This document shows positions 28,651 through 36,357 of a stretch of 64,000 bases of DNA, piece after piece (position 1 is the stretch's first letter; the number at the start of each line of letters is the position of its first letter). The translations under genes and the position numbers were made by a program. Below the pieces are notes generated by a model. The model was not told the origin of the DNA. It saw nothing but the letters and a program-made list of their open reading frames with translations, and did not search any database. The DNA comes from Candidatus Nitrospira neomarina (GTDB lineage Bacteria; Nitrospirota; Nitrospiria; Nitrospirales; UBA8639): positions 3,162,001 through 3,226,000 of the forward strand of contig NZ_CP116968.1 in the NCBI RefSeq assembly GCF_032051675.1. Direction: 5' to 3'.

Positions 28651-29135
28651 TGGTCATGCCCGTGCTCATGGGTATGCCCATGCTCAAGTTCTTGCTTTGT
28701 CGCTTCCCGTACACTCAGAACGTTAATATCAAAGTTGAGCGCGATACCGGCCAGTGGATGATTGGTATCAATGGTGACTTTATCCTCATCTACTTTCACC
28801 ACCATAATTTGCTGCGTCGTGCCGTCCGGCGCCTGGGCCTCAAAAACCATTCCCGGTTCAACCGACTCTACCCCCTCAAACGCAGCCTTTTCGATGCTCT
28901 TAATCCCGTCAGGAATGACCTCTCCATAGGCATCGGCAGGCTCAATCCTGACCTTCAGAGCATCACCCTCTCCTTTACCTGCCAGCGCTTTCTCCAGCCC
29001 TGGGATGATATTTCCCGCACCATGCAGATATACCATGGGCTTTGACCCATCTGAACTATCCAACACCTTACCAGAATCGTCCGTGAGCTTATAATTGACG
29101 CTGACTACCGAATTCTTCCCAATCAATACAGACAT
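28647..29135 (-). CDS. slyD: SlyD-like FKBP-type peptidyl-prolyl isomerase
   Basis: 162 residues. It has the FKBP core opening VVSVNYKLTDDSGKVLDSS, the inserted-flap chaperone domain (about 70-125), the NHPLAGIALNFDINVLSV block, and a His-rich tail (HGHTHEHGHDH) that in SlyD binds nickel or other divalent metals. It is cytoplasmic, acting as prolyl isomerase, chaperone and possibly metal store. The ATG at 29135 has AGGAG; the frame extends to 29168 without support. The stop codon lies inside a palindromic repeat. The exonuclease gene upstream is 63 nt away on the same strand. Confidence 0.9.
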   Translation of the reverse strand: MSVLIGKNSVVSVNYKLTDDSGKVLDSSDGSKPMVYLHGAGNIIPGLEKALAGKGEGDALKVRIEPADAYGEVIPDGIKSIEKAAFEGVESVEPGMVFEAQAPDGTTQQIMVVKVDEDKVTIDTNHPLAGIALNFDINVLSVREATKQELEHGHTHEHGHDH

Positions 29136-29197
29136 AATCTCTCCTTCCTTTCCTATTTCAATGACCACTCACACACGCAAAGGTGTATCTTCCACGC

Positions 29198-29899
29198 TCA
29201 CCACCATACCGTAAACTTTGATCGCGGCCATGGCTTATCCATCCATGACGTGTCAGGCAGAGGTAACTTGGAGGCTTCTTGAACGGTCAGCCATCCACCT
29301 GGCAATTCAAAATGGGATGTTGTGCCACGTCCGGTAATCCAACTAATTTTTTTCGCTTGTTCACTGGCTTCAGCCACATCCAACGTTAACCGACAATCCT
29401 GAGCCACATAATCCAGGACCGTTTGGAAGTCGCCATCTTTCCACAGCTTGGGGGCGACGGAGCCATCCACATTCGCAGGCTTACTCACACCAATGGCCTT
29501 CGCCGCGGCATTGAGCTTAACAGGGAACCCTTTTCCGCAAAAGAAGTGATACATCATGTCCACGTGGCTCATCGCCAGTTCACGGCAATCATCAAGCTGA
29601 CCGCATTCTTCCGCCACAATCACGAAATCGAATCCCAATCCATTGTGGGTGATGATGGTATAGCCTTCCTGCAATTTGGTTTTGAGATGCTGGACAAAGG
29701 CGGCAACATCCACTTTGGTCATTTGCGGCGCAGGAGATCCATCTGGATTTTTCGAATAAAACGTCACCGCCGAGGATTCATCGCTACACCAGCTCGCCAT
29801 ACAGGTGATGCCGAGGGGCCGATGATCATGTAAGTCAACGAAATTTTCGGGCAAAATCTTTGCCGTTTCGATATCAAAGGCCAGATATTTACGGGACAT
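29198..29899 (-). CDS. DnaQ/PolB-like 3'-5' exonuclease
   Basis: 233 residues with the DEDDy exonuclease motifs: D9 and E11 in LAFDIET (Exo I), the NGLGFDF segment (Exo II), and YVAQDC with Tyr and Asp four residues apart (Exo III). It resembles the predicted PolB-like exonucleases found as stand-alone proteins. It would remove nucleotides from 3' ends of DNA or RNA; the substrate is unknown. The C-terminal 50 residues are Trp/Pro-rich. It precedes slyD on the same strand. Confidence 0.85.
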   Translation of the reverse strand: MSRKYLAFDIETAKILPENFVDLHDHRPLGITCMASWCSDESSAVTFYSKNPDGSPAPQMTKVDVAAFVQHLKTKLQEGYTIITHNGLGFDFVIVAEECGQLDDCRELAMSHVDMMYHFFCGKGFPVKLNAAAKAIGVSKPANVDGSVAPKLWKDGDFQTVLDYVAQDCRLTLDVAEASEQAKKISWITGRGTTSHFELPGGWLTVQEASKLPLPDTSWMDKPWPRSKFTVWW

Positions 29900-30009
29900 T
29901 GGTCAACCCTCCCCACGATTGAGCCGGATGGCTTGATTAAGGGTCAAATCCCGCACCATCCCACGGTTGTTTGGGTTTTCTGGAACAATGCGGTGTGAGT
30001 GATTTTTGA

Positions 30010-30315
30010 TCAACACGCCGGTTCAGCAACGGCTTTTTGAATGATACCTTCGGCATCGAGTTCAAACGTTTTATGACACTCATACGATGTGCCATACACT
30101 TCACCACCCAATGGATGGCGAGTGATCCGTTGAATAAATTCCAATCGTTGTCCGCCATTAGGCATGGCCGTTTGCCTAGTCGGCGGCCCCATCACCCGAA
30201 TAAGCTCCTCACGATGCACGCCCTTCCATCCATTCATTTGTTCCTGAGGGAACGAACCGCAACCCATTGCGAAAAACCCTAAAATGGCTAAAAAAACAAA
30301 CGACAATCTTCTCAT
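30010..30315 (-). CDS. Small lipoprotein of unknown function
   Basis: 101 residues with a lipoprotein signal (hydrophobic FVFLAILGFFAMGC; the Cys in MGC-G would be lipidated). The mature part contains HREELIRVMGPPTRQTAMPNGG, reminiscent of BamE/SmpA-type folds in which a helix is followed by a Gly-Pro-Pro turn, but the resemblance is weak. Two Cys occur near the C-terminus. Probably attached to a membrane facing the periplasm. The promoter region upstream (30316-30473) was not resolved. Confidence 0.7.
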   Translation of the reverse strand: MRRLSFVFLAILGFFAMGCGSFPQEQMNGWKGVHREELIRVMGPPTRQTAMPNGGQRLEFIQRITRHPLGGEVYGTSYECHKTFELDAEGIIQKAVAEPAC

Positions 30316-30473
30316 TCGTACTTTCCAATTTCAAGTTCGACAGGATGGTGCTGTCTCACCATTTCCCTAATACCGACAAAGCTTCATTGGCGGCTTTTGA
30401 CGGATTCGACATTTGGGTCGGAATTGTCCATCTGCAATCCATCTTTAAAACCTGAATTTTCTCACATCTAAAA

Positions 30474-31073
30474 TTAACAGGTTAAATGGCGGCAAAACCA
30501 CCATACCCGAGGATAAGGAGATATTTCCACTAAACGCGTTTCCGAATCCTTGGGTGTCGGGAGTTGCGATTGAATTGGAAGACCGGCTAAATCGGGATAA
30601 AGTGAACGAACTTCGGCTTTTGCGTCCTCTAAATCAGATTCCACGGAAACTTCAACCAATCGAAGATACGTGGGGGGGTGTATTTTCACTTCCCATTTTC
30701 CCAGATAATTCAATTCACCCTTCCTCACCTGGAACGTCGAATTCAATTGGGCCATAGATCGGAAAGCCCCTTCATTAATCTGTAGCCGCACCAACTCATA
30801 TTCACCCGGCGGAAGTGCGAGAAAAAATGGCGAGTCCGCAGACTCGATATCCACCCGGAACCGTTCCGCCGTGGAGTGATTCATGAGCTCAAAAAATCGA
30901 ACCTGCGGAGTATACCATCGGGTGGTAGGTCCGGTGAGACTTGCTTGAACCTTCCCAAACACGATGGTTTGATCGGCGGAAAGACTGGCAGGCAACGGCG
31001 CCATTTTCGTGGCACATCCTAAAAAAGTAAAGACTATTCCGAGGACTAACATCAGGCTTCTGATTTCTTTCAT
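30474..31073 (-). CDS. Lipoprotein of unknown function
   Basis: 199 residues from the ATG at 31073. The N-terminus is a lipoprotein signal (MLVLGIVFTFLGC, Cys expected to be lipidated). The mature part appears to be a beta-rich domain: ADSPFFLALPPGEYELVRLQI is the type of strand-turn seen in carboxypeptidase-regulatory-like or DUF2846-like lipoproteins. The frame is open to 31133, with another ATG at 31100; neither upstream start has a clear ribosome-binding site, and the shorter form gives a standard signal length. Function unknown. Confidence 0.7.
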   Translation of the reverse strand: MKEIRSLMLVLGIVFTFLGCATKMAPLPASLSADQTIVFGKVQASLTGPTTRWYTPQVRFFELMNHSTAERFRVDIESADSPFFLALPPGEYELVRLQINEGAFRSMAQLNSTFQVRKGELNYLGKWEVKIHPPTYLRLVEVSVESDLEDAKAEVRSLYPDLAGLPIQSQLPTPKDSETRLVEISPYPRVWWFCRHLTC

Positions 31074-31369
31074 GACCAAATAGTTTCTCGGGGTTTTCAT
31101 CAATCGGTCTGAAAAGAAAGATTTGGCCTCCAAACAGAACTACTTCTTTTTTGTATGAACGAAATCGCATGGAACACATACTGAAAAAAAGCGATCTCTC
31201 GGCTTCAGCTGGGCGCTCGAAGGAAGTATCACTCTAAAACAGCCAACGAACACCGACCGAAGAGATACTCTTTCGCTATCTGATTATATCAGAGGGATGA
31301 TGGGTACCTGCCATGACGATGATACCAACCGAGGCCGATTTTTCTTCATGGTGAGGGAAGACCATCATC

Positions 31370-31546
31370 ATGAACGATACACTCATCAAGATATTCGATA
31401 ATGTGCGCCAATTTCTCAAATCAGGGGCGTTGAACTCAACCGGAATGCAGGCCAGCCCGCTATACCGAATTTCAAGCCATGCGGATTTGTTTGCACGGCT
31501 CCAGGCCGGCAAAGCCTTGAAAGGGCTACTGCTCGATTTTCCATAA
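31370..31546 (+). CDS. Possible small protein or gene remnant (58 residues)
   Basis: Frame MNDTLIKIFDNVRQFLKSG ... AGKALKGLLLDFP. Composition is protein-like (amphipathic helices, no low complexity), and GAGG lies 12 nt before the ATG, which is rather far. It may be the 3' end of a decayed gene, since the last residues resemble a domain terminus. Listed because nothing else explains the stretch. Confidence 0.25.
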   Translation: MNDTLIKIFDNVRQFLKSGALNSTGMQASPLYRISSHADLFARLQAGKALKGLLLDFP

Positions 31547-31748
31547 ATCAACGGCTATTCGGCGATTCAATAGCTAGCCAGCCATCTCTACGCGTGGAAA
31601 CGACTCACCAAAAAGACTTTGATGATATGAATGGGATGTACGAAAACAATGCCGCCGGAGGTGATCAAATTTGAGATCAGGCGGTCTGATGGAGGAGACG
31701 CTCCGCATCACTTATGGAATAAAAAAACTGCGGAAACCTGAAAGGAAT

Positions 31749-31766
31749 GGGCATATGAGAATGCCC
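31749..31766 (-). terminator. Hairpin downstream of the rTCA operon
   Basis: GGGCAT and ATGCCC pair around a six-base loop, 20 nt beyond the sucD stop. On the minus strand it is followed by ATTCCTTTC, a poor T-tract. It may end the aclB-to-sucD transcript. Confidence 0.4.
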
Positions 31767-31785
31767 GGACAGAAATATCGACCGA

Positions 31786-32655
31786 TCAACCCAACACTGA
31801 CTTCACCGTCTCGCCAATTTCAGCAGGGTTTTTTACCACTCGCACTCCAGCCGATTCGAGTGCGGCCATTTTATCGGCTGCGGTGCCCTTTCCTCCCGTG
31901 ATAATGGCGCCGGCATGGCCCATCCGCCTTCCGGGAGGTGCCGTAATTCCGGCAATGAAACTCACGACCGGCTTAGTCATCTCTTTTTGAATATAGGCCG
32001 CAGCCCGTTCCTCGGCATCGCCACCAATTTCCCCAATCATCACGACGGCTTCCGTTTCGTCGTCCTCCTGGAACATGTGCAACAAATCGATATACCCGGT
32101 TCCGATGAGAGGATCGCCACCGATGCCGACACAGGTCGTTTCGCCAAGACCTAAATTGGTCAGCTGATTGACGGCTTCGTAGGTTAGGGTGCCACTTCTT
32201 GAAATCACGCCGACCCGCCCTTTTTTATGAATGAATCCTGGCATGATCCCAATCTTGCACTCCTCGGCCGTAATAATTCCCGGACAATTTGGGCCAATCA
32301 GACGCGTGGTCTTCCCATAAAGCGCCCGCTGGACACGAACCATATCATTGACAGGAATCCCCTCTGTAATGCAGATGATCAGCCATATGCCGGCATCGGC
32401 GGCTTCTAAAATGGCATCGGCCGCAAAAGGAGGTGGCACAAAGATCAATGAGGTGGTGGCTTCAGTCTTTTTGACGGCTTCACGAACGGTATTAAACACC
32501 GGAATGCCTTCGACTTCCTGACCGGCTTTGCCAGGCGTCACGCCGGCCACGACTTGCGTTCCGTACGCCTTGCACTGGGTCGCGTGAAATGACCCTTCTT
32601 TGCCGGTAATCCCTTGAACGACGACCCGGGTATTCTTATTGACCAAAATGCTCAT
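31786..32655 (-). CDS. sucD: Succinyl-CoA ligase, alpha subunit
   Basis: With SucC it forms succinyl-CoA from succinate, CoA and ATP in the reductive direction of the cycle. The 289 residues have the CoA-binding N-terminal Rossmann domain ([17 protein letters not shown]), GPNCPGIIT, and the phospho-histidine loop [17 protein letters not shown], with the catalytic His at about residue 246. Full family length. It is the last gene of the rTCA operon, 50 nt after sucC. Confidence 0.96.
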   Translation of the reverse strand: MSILVNKNTRVVVQGITGKEGSFHATQCKAYGTQVVAGVTPGKAGQEVEGIPVFNTVREAVKKTEATTSLIFVPPPFAADAILEAADAGIWLIICITEGIPVNDMVRVQRALYGKTTRLIGPNCPGIITAEECKIGIMPGFIHKKGRVGVISRSGTLTYEAVNQLTNLGLGETTCVGIGGDPLIGTGYIDLLHMFQEDDETEAVVMIGEIGGDAEERAAAYIQKEMTKPVVSFIAGITAPPGRRMGHAGAIITGGKGTAADKMAALESAGVRVVKNPAEIGETVKSVLG

Positions 32656-32705
32656 GCCACATCACCTTTCACCAATCAAGGAGAATATTTCCACGACCAG
32701 GTTAG

Positions 32706-33881
32706 CTATTTCTTTTTTCTGAGAGCGACAATCCGTTGAGCGGCTTCCCAGAGGTCAGCGACCCCTTCCACTTTCAAGCCTGATTCAGCCAGAAGCTTTC
32801 GGCCTTCTTCCGCATTGGTTCCTTGAAGTCGCACAACAACAGGTAGCTTGATGCCGACTTCCTTCGCTGCATCAATCACTCCATGAGCAATACGCTCGCA
32901 ACGCACAATCCCGCCGAAAATATTAATGAATATGCCCTTGACCTTTTTATCTTTCAACAGAATGCGAAATCCGGCTGCGACCGTCTCTTTTGTCGCCCCA
33001 CCGCCCACATCTAAAAAATTCGCCGGTTCGGATCCCGCCAATTTAATGACGTCCATGGTTGCCATCGCCAAACCCGCTCCGTTAACCATGCAACCGATGT
33101 CTCCATCAAGTTTGACATAGTTCAGATTATTGCTACCCGCTTCAATCTCCAACGGTTCCTCTTCGTGCAAATCTCTAAACTTTTGAATATCAGGATGTTT
33201 AAATAGTGCACTGTCATCAATTGAGACTTTTCCATCCAACGCGACCAGACGCTTATCCGTGGTGATGACCAATGGATTAATTTCCACGAGCGATGCGTTT
33301 TTTTCCATGAACAGGCGGTACAGGTTTTCCAACATTTGAAAAAACGGCTTCACCACCGCCGGCTCAAGCTCTGGAAGTCCCAAGCCGAAGGCCAAATTTC
33401 TTCCATTGTACCCTTGGAATCCCACTGCCGGATCAATGGACTCTTTCAGCAATTTGTCCGGCGTATGTTCGGCCACTTCCTCAATGTCCATGCCACCTTC
33501 TGTACTGGCAATAAATGTCGGAAAGCCTGACTCACGGTCTACCAGTAAACTCAAATACAATTCCTTCGCAATCCCTGCACCTTCTTCAATCAGTAGGCGC
33601 CGAACTTTTCGGCCCTTGGGACCTGTCTGATGGGTCACCAGAGTTTTCCCGAGAATTTCCTTAGCCAGTTCCGGTACTTCAGTTTTATTTTTGGTTAATT
33701 TGACCCCACCGGCTTTGCCACGTCCACCCGCATGAATCTGCGCTTTCACCACAAATACGGGGGTATCAAGAACTGAGGCCCACTTTTCAGCCGCTTTGAC
33801 GTTTTTGATTTCCTTGCCTTTGGGTACAGGAATCCCAAACTGTGCAAAGAGCTGTTTGGCTTGAAACTCGTGAATATTCAT
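32706..33881 (-). CDS. sucC: Succinyl-CoA ligase, beta subunit
   Basis: 391 residues with the ATP-grasp domain: N-terminal MNIHEFQAKQLFAQFGIPVPKG, VVKAQIHAGGRGKAGG nucleotide-binding strand, VEINPLVI metal-binding segment, and C-terminal CoA-ligase domain with FLDVGGGATKE and GIFINIFGGIVRCERIA. It provides the nucleotide and succinate-binding half of the enzyme. It starts 83 nt after frdA and precedes sucD. Confidence 0.96.
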   Translation of the reverse strand: MNIHEFQAKQLFAQFGIPVPKGKEIKNVKAAEKWASVLDTPVFVVKAQIHAGGRGKAGGVKLTKNKTEVPELAKEILGKTLVTHQTGPKGRKVRRLLIEEGAGIAKELYLSLLVDRESGFPTFIASTEGGMDIEEVAEHTPDKLLKESIDPAVGFQGYNGRNLAFGLGLPELEPAVVKPFFQMLENLYRLFMEKNASLVEINPLVITTDKRLVALDGKVSIDDSALFKHPDIQKFRDLHEEEPLEIEAGSNNLNYVKLDGDIGCMVNGAGLAMATMDVIKLAGSEPANFLDVGGGATKETVAAGFRILLKDKKVKGIFINIFGGIVRCERIAHGVIDAAKEVGIKLPVVVRLQGTNAEEGRKLLAESGLKVEGVADLWEAAQRIVALRKKK

Positions 33882-33964
33882 AAATCCTCTTCGTAGGTTC
33901 TACCGCTCAAACCGGAACATTCGGCGATGACAATATCCCGTTTGGTGATCAATCGACTTGATAA

Positions 33965-35542
33965 TTACTTGTTGGTGTAAGACGGCAAGACCATAGGTGA
34001 AATGATACCAGCAGACACATGATGCCGTTTGGCTTCGGCTCGAAATCTCTTCAGATGGTCTAAGGTCAACGAGCTTTTCGGCAGAGATTTTGACCGCTCT
34101 GCAGCAAGAATACCTGTTCGCTTGCCAAACACCATTAAGTCCAACAAGGAATTCCCCATGAGCCGGTTTCGCCCATGTAATCCGCCGGAAGCCTCTCCCG
34201 CCACGAACAAATTGGCCACAGGCGTTTCTCCATTCACATCAATTTTGACGCCCCCGTTTTGATAATGCAGCGTGGGATAGATCAGCACCGGGTCTTTCCG
34301 AATATCGACCTGGTAGCGCTCATACTGCCGAACCATCGCGGGAAAATGTTTGTCCAATGTTCCCGGTCCATGTTCCACATCTAACAACGGCGTATCCAGC
34401 CAGACGCCCACCCTTCCTGATGGTGTTCGAACGCCCCGCCCCTCTTCACATTCCCGAATGATCGACGAGGACACAACATCACGGGTATCCAATTCATTCA
34501 CAAAGCGCTCGCCCTTCCCATTCACCAAATGGCCGCCTTCAGAGCGAATGCCTTCTGTCACCAGCGCACCGACTAATTGCTCAGGATACACCCCACCTGA
34601 AGGATGGTATTGAAAGGTATCGATTTGAACGAGAGGCACGCCGAGACGATAGGCCAGGACCAGGGCATCCCCTGTCGCCCCGAAATGATTGCTGGTTGGA
34701 AATCCCTGAATGTGCAACCGGCCAATTCCGCCTGTTGCCAGGATCACCGTTTTAGCGGAAACGACGATGAACCGATTGTTGTCTAAATCTTTCAGCACCG
34801 CTCCCGTGCAGGCCCCATCGGCATCGCTTAACAATTCCACCGCAGCGACAAATTCCAGCAACGGAACCTTCTGGTTCAGTACTTCGTCCTTCAACACTCG
34901 CATGATTTCCAAACCGGTGTAATCGGAGCAGGTTAACAGCCTGGCCTTTGAGCTTCCTCCCCCTTTTTTCACATGCAGATTTCCATCGGCATCCCGATCG
35001 AATAAGACACCCAATTCCAACAGCCATTTCGCAATAGACGGTCCCTCTTCCACCATGACCTTCAACAACTGGTGGTCATTTTTCATGTGCCCGCCCTTTA
35101 AGGTGTCTAAGAAATGCTGGACAGGCGAATCGTCCGAGCCGACGGCAATTTGCATCCCGCCTTGGGCCATGACCGAGTTGGAATCCCCCAGGCGCAACTT
35201 GGTGGCCAGTAACACATTGGCTCCCTGGGCATGGGCATGGAGCGCCGATGCGCACCCTGCCCCTCCTCCACCAACGACCAGGACATCCACGGTGTAATCG
35301 GGAGTGAGATTAAGATCGGCCGGAACCGGGCTCTCCCCTTCTAATAGGGTCGCCACTTCGGTCACGGTTGATTGACCGGCATTCGGCCCAAAGATAATCG
35401 GCCGGTAGGCATGAGCCCGATGATCAGGATGGTATTGCTTGATAAGGCTATCCCGTTCGGCTGGAGAAAGCTTGGGAAAACTTTTAGACCGACGGGCGTC
35501 CCTGGTTTGATGAACTAAATTTCTCTGATCGGTAAGTTCCAT
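33965..35542 (-). CDS. frdA: Fumarate reductase-type flavoprotein subunit, without covalent-FAD histidine
   Basis: 525 residues of the succinate dehydrogenase/fumarate reductase flavoprotein family. The FAD dinucleotide fold opens VDVLVVGGGGAGCASA (about 85-100). Active-site residues are visible: H313 in QYHPSGG, R333 in EGIRSEGG, the HYQNGG segment and RLMGNSLLDLMVFGKR. Where E. coli FrdA has RSHTVAAEGG with the His that carries FAD covalently, this protein has DSNSVMAQGG, so N122 replaces it and FAD should be bound non-covalently. An extension of about 80 residues precedes the FAD domain. In this operon it most likely reduces fumarate for the rTCA cycle. It lies 21 nt after frdB; no membrane-anchor gene follows. 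Confidence 0.88.
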   Translation of the reverse strand: MELTDQRNLVHQTRDARRSKSFPKLSPAERDSLIKQYHPDHRAHAYRPIIFGPNAGQSTVTEVATLLEGESPVPADLNLTPDYTVDVLVVGGGGAGCASALHAHAQGANVLLATKLRLGDSNSVMAQGGMQIAVGSDDSPVQHFLDTLKGGHMKNDHQLLKVMVEEGPSIAKWLLELGVLFDRDADGNLHVKKGGGSSKARLLTCSDYTGLEIMRVLKDEVLNQKVPLLEFVAAVELLSDADGACTGAVLKDLDNNRFIVVSAKTVILATGGIGRLHIQGFPTSNHFGATGDALVLAYRLGVPLVQIDTFQYHPSGGVYPEQLVGALVTEGIRSEGGHLVNGKGERFVNELDTRDVVSSSIIRECEEGRGVRTPSGRVGVWLDTPLLDVEHGPGTLDKHFPAMVRQYERYQVDIRKDPVLIYPTLHYQNGGVKIDVNGETPVANLFVAGEASGGLHGRNRLMGNSLLDLMVFGKRTGILAAERSKSLPKSSLTLDHLKRFRAEAKRHHVSAGIISPMVLPSYTNK

Positions 35543-35563
35543 GAGAGAAACAAGAAAAACTGA

Positions 35564-36280
35564 TTAGGTTGTGGCGGCGGAGGTATTTTGTAATTCCTCA
35601 TCGGACAACTTGAGGACCCGATCCCATTCCTGCTGAAAACGTCCATCGGTAATCTCTTGAATACGTTTCGAGAGGCCTTCAGGTTTTTCGGTGAAATGCA
35701 CGCCTTGAGCCCGGCTGGCATAGAGCGCGACAAGATTGGGAGCAATATCAGCGATACAGACGGGCGCACACATTCCACACATGACACAATCCATAAACAT
35801 TTCAGAGACCGCTTTAAAATCCCCAAACACCGCTTTCCACACCCCTTCCCGCACATCAATAGTTTGCGGGCAGGCTTCCGTGCAGGCATTACAGTTCCGA
35901 CATAAGGGAGCTTCAGGATAGAGTGTAAACAAGTCCTGCTTAGGATCTTTGAGCTCCAGAAGGTTGTAGGTCGCTTTTCTCGCCGGAAAAGCCGGCATAA
36001 ACGAAAAGGACATGCCATCCTCGACTGCCATCGAACAGGCCAAACAGGTTTTGACCTTGGGATCGTCTTTCGTACGGTAATAGGTCGCACAGGCTCCACA
36101 GAAGCCGCCTAAGCATCCAACTCCACGAATCACATCCTGCCCTGCATACCACAAGGCCTTGATCAGGGTGATACCTGCGGGAACCTGGAACGGTTTCCCT
36201 TCAATCTCCACGGTAACCATCTTGGGTTGGAGACGCTCTTCTTGGTCCAGAGTATTTTTTTTATCCAATGTGTCAGGCAT
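35564..36280 (-). CDS. frdB: Fumarate reductase-type iron-sulfur subunit with two [4Fe-4S] motifs
   Basis: 238 residues. A ferredoxin-like [2Fe-2S] domain (about 21-100) has C56, C61, C64 and C79 or C82 in GVGCLGGFCGAC and KTCLAC. A helical domain carries two CxxCxxCxxxC motifs, C127-C130-C133-C137 and C165-C168-C171-C175. Classical SdhB/FrdB has one [4Fe-4S] and one [3Fe-4S] site; here both look like [4Fe-4S] sites. It would pass electrons to FrdA. It has no membrane segment, and no anchor subunit lies in the operon, so a soluble enzyme with an unknown electron donor is likely. Start at 36280 lacks a strong ribosome-binding site. Confidence 0.88.
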   Translation of the reverse strand: MPDTLDKKNTLDQEERLQPKMVTVEIEGKPFQVPAGITLIKALWYAGQDVIRGVGCLGGFCGACATYYRTKDDPKVKTCLACSMAVEDGMSFSFMPAFPARKATYNLLELKDPKQDLFTLYPEAPLCRNCNACTEACPQTIDVREGVWKAVFGDFKAVSEMFMDCVMCGMCAPVCIADIAPNLVALYASRAQGVHFTEKPEGLSKRIQEITDGRFQQEWDRVLKLSDEELQNTSAATT

Positions 36281-36357
36281 AGCTTAGAAATAGTACCTTA
36301 TACGATCGACAAATTTCTCGTCGTGCGCTTCCACCACCCGGCCCACTTAAATGGGAA

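Larger units (their letters stand above)
31074..31785. other. Long region with only weak coding evidence
   Basis: About 700 bases between the lipoprotein gene and sucD. It contains a 58-codon plus-strand frame (31370-31546, listed separately) and a hairpin near 31749-31766. The piece around 31590-31680 reads like degraded coding DNA, but no family could be named. Confidence 0.35.
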
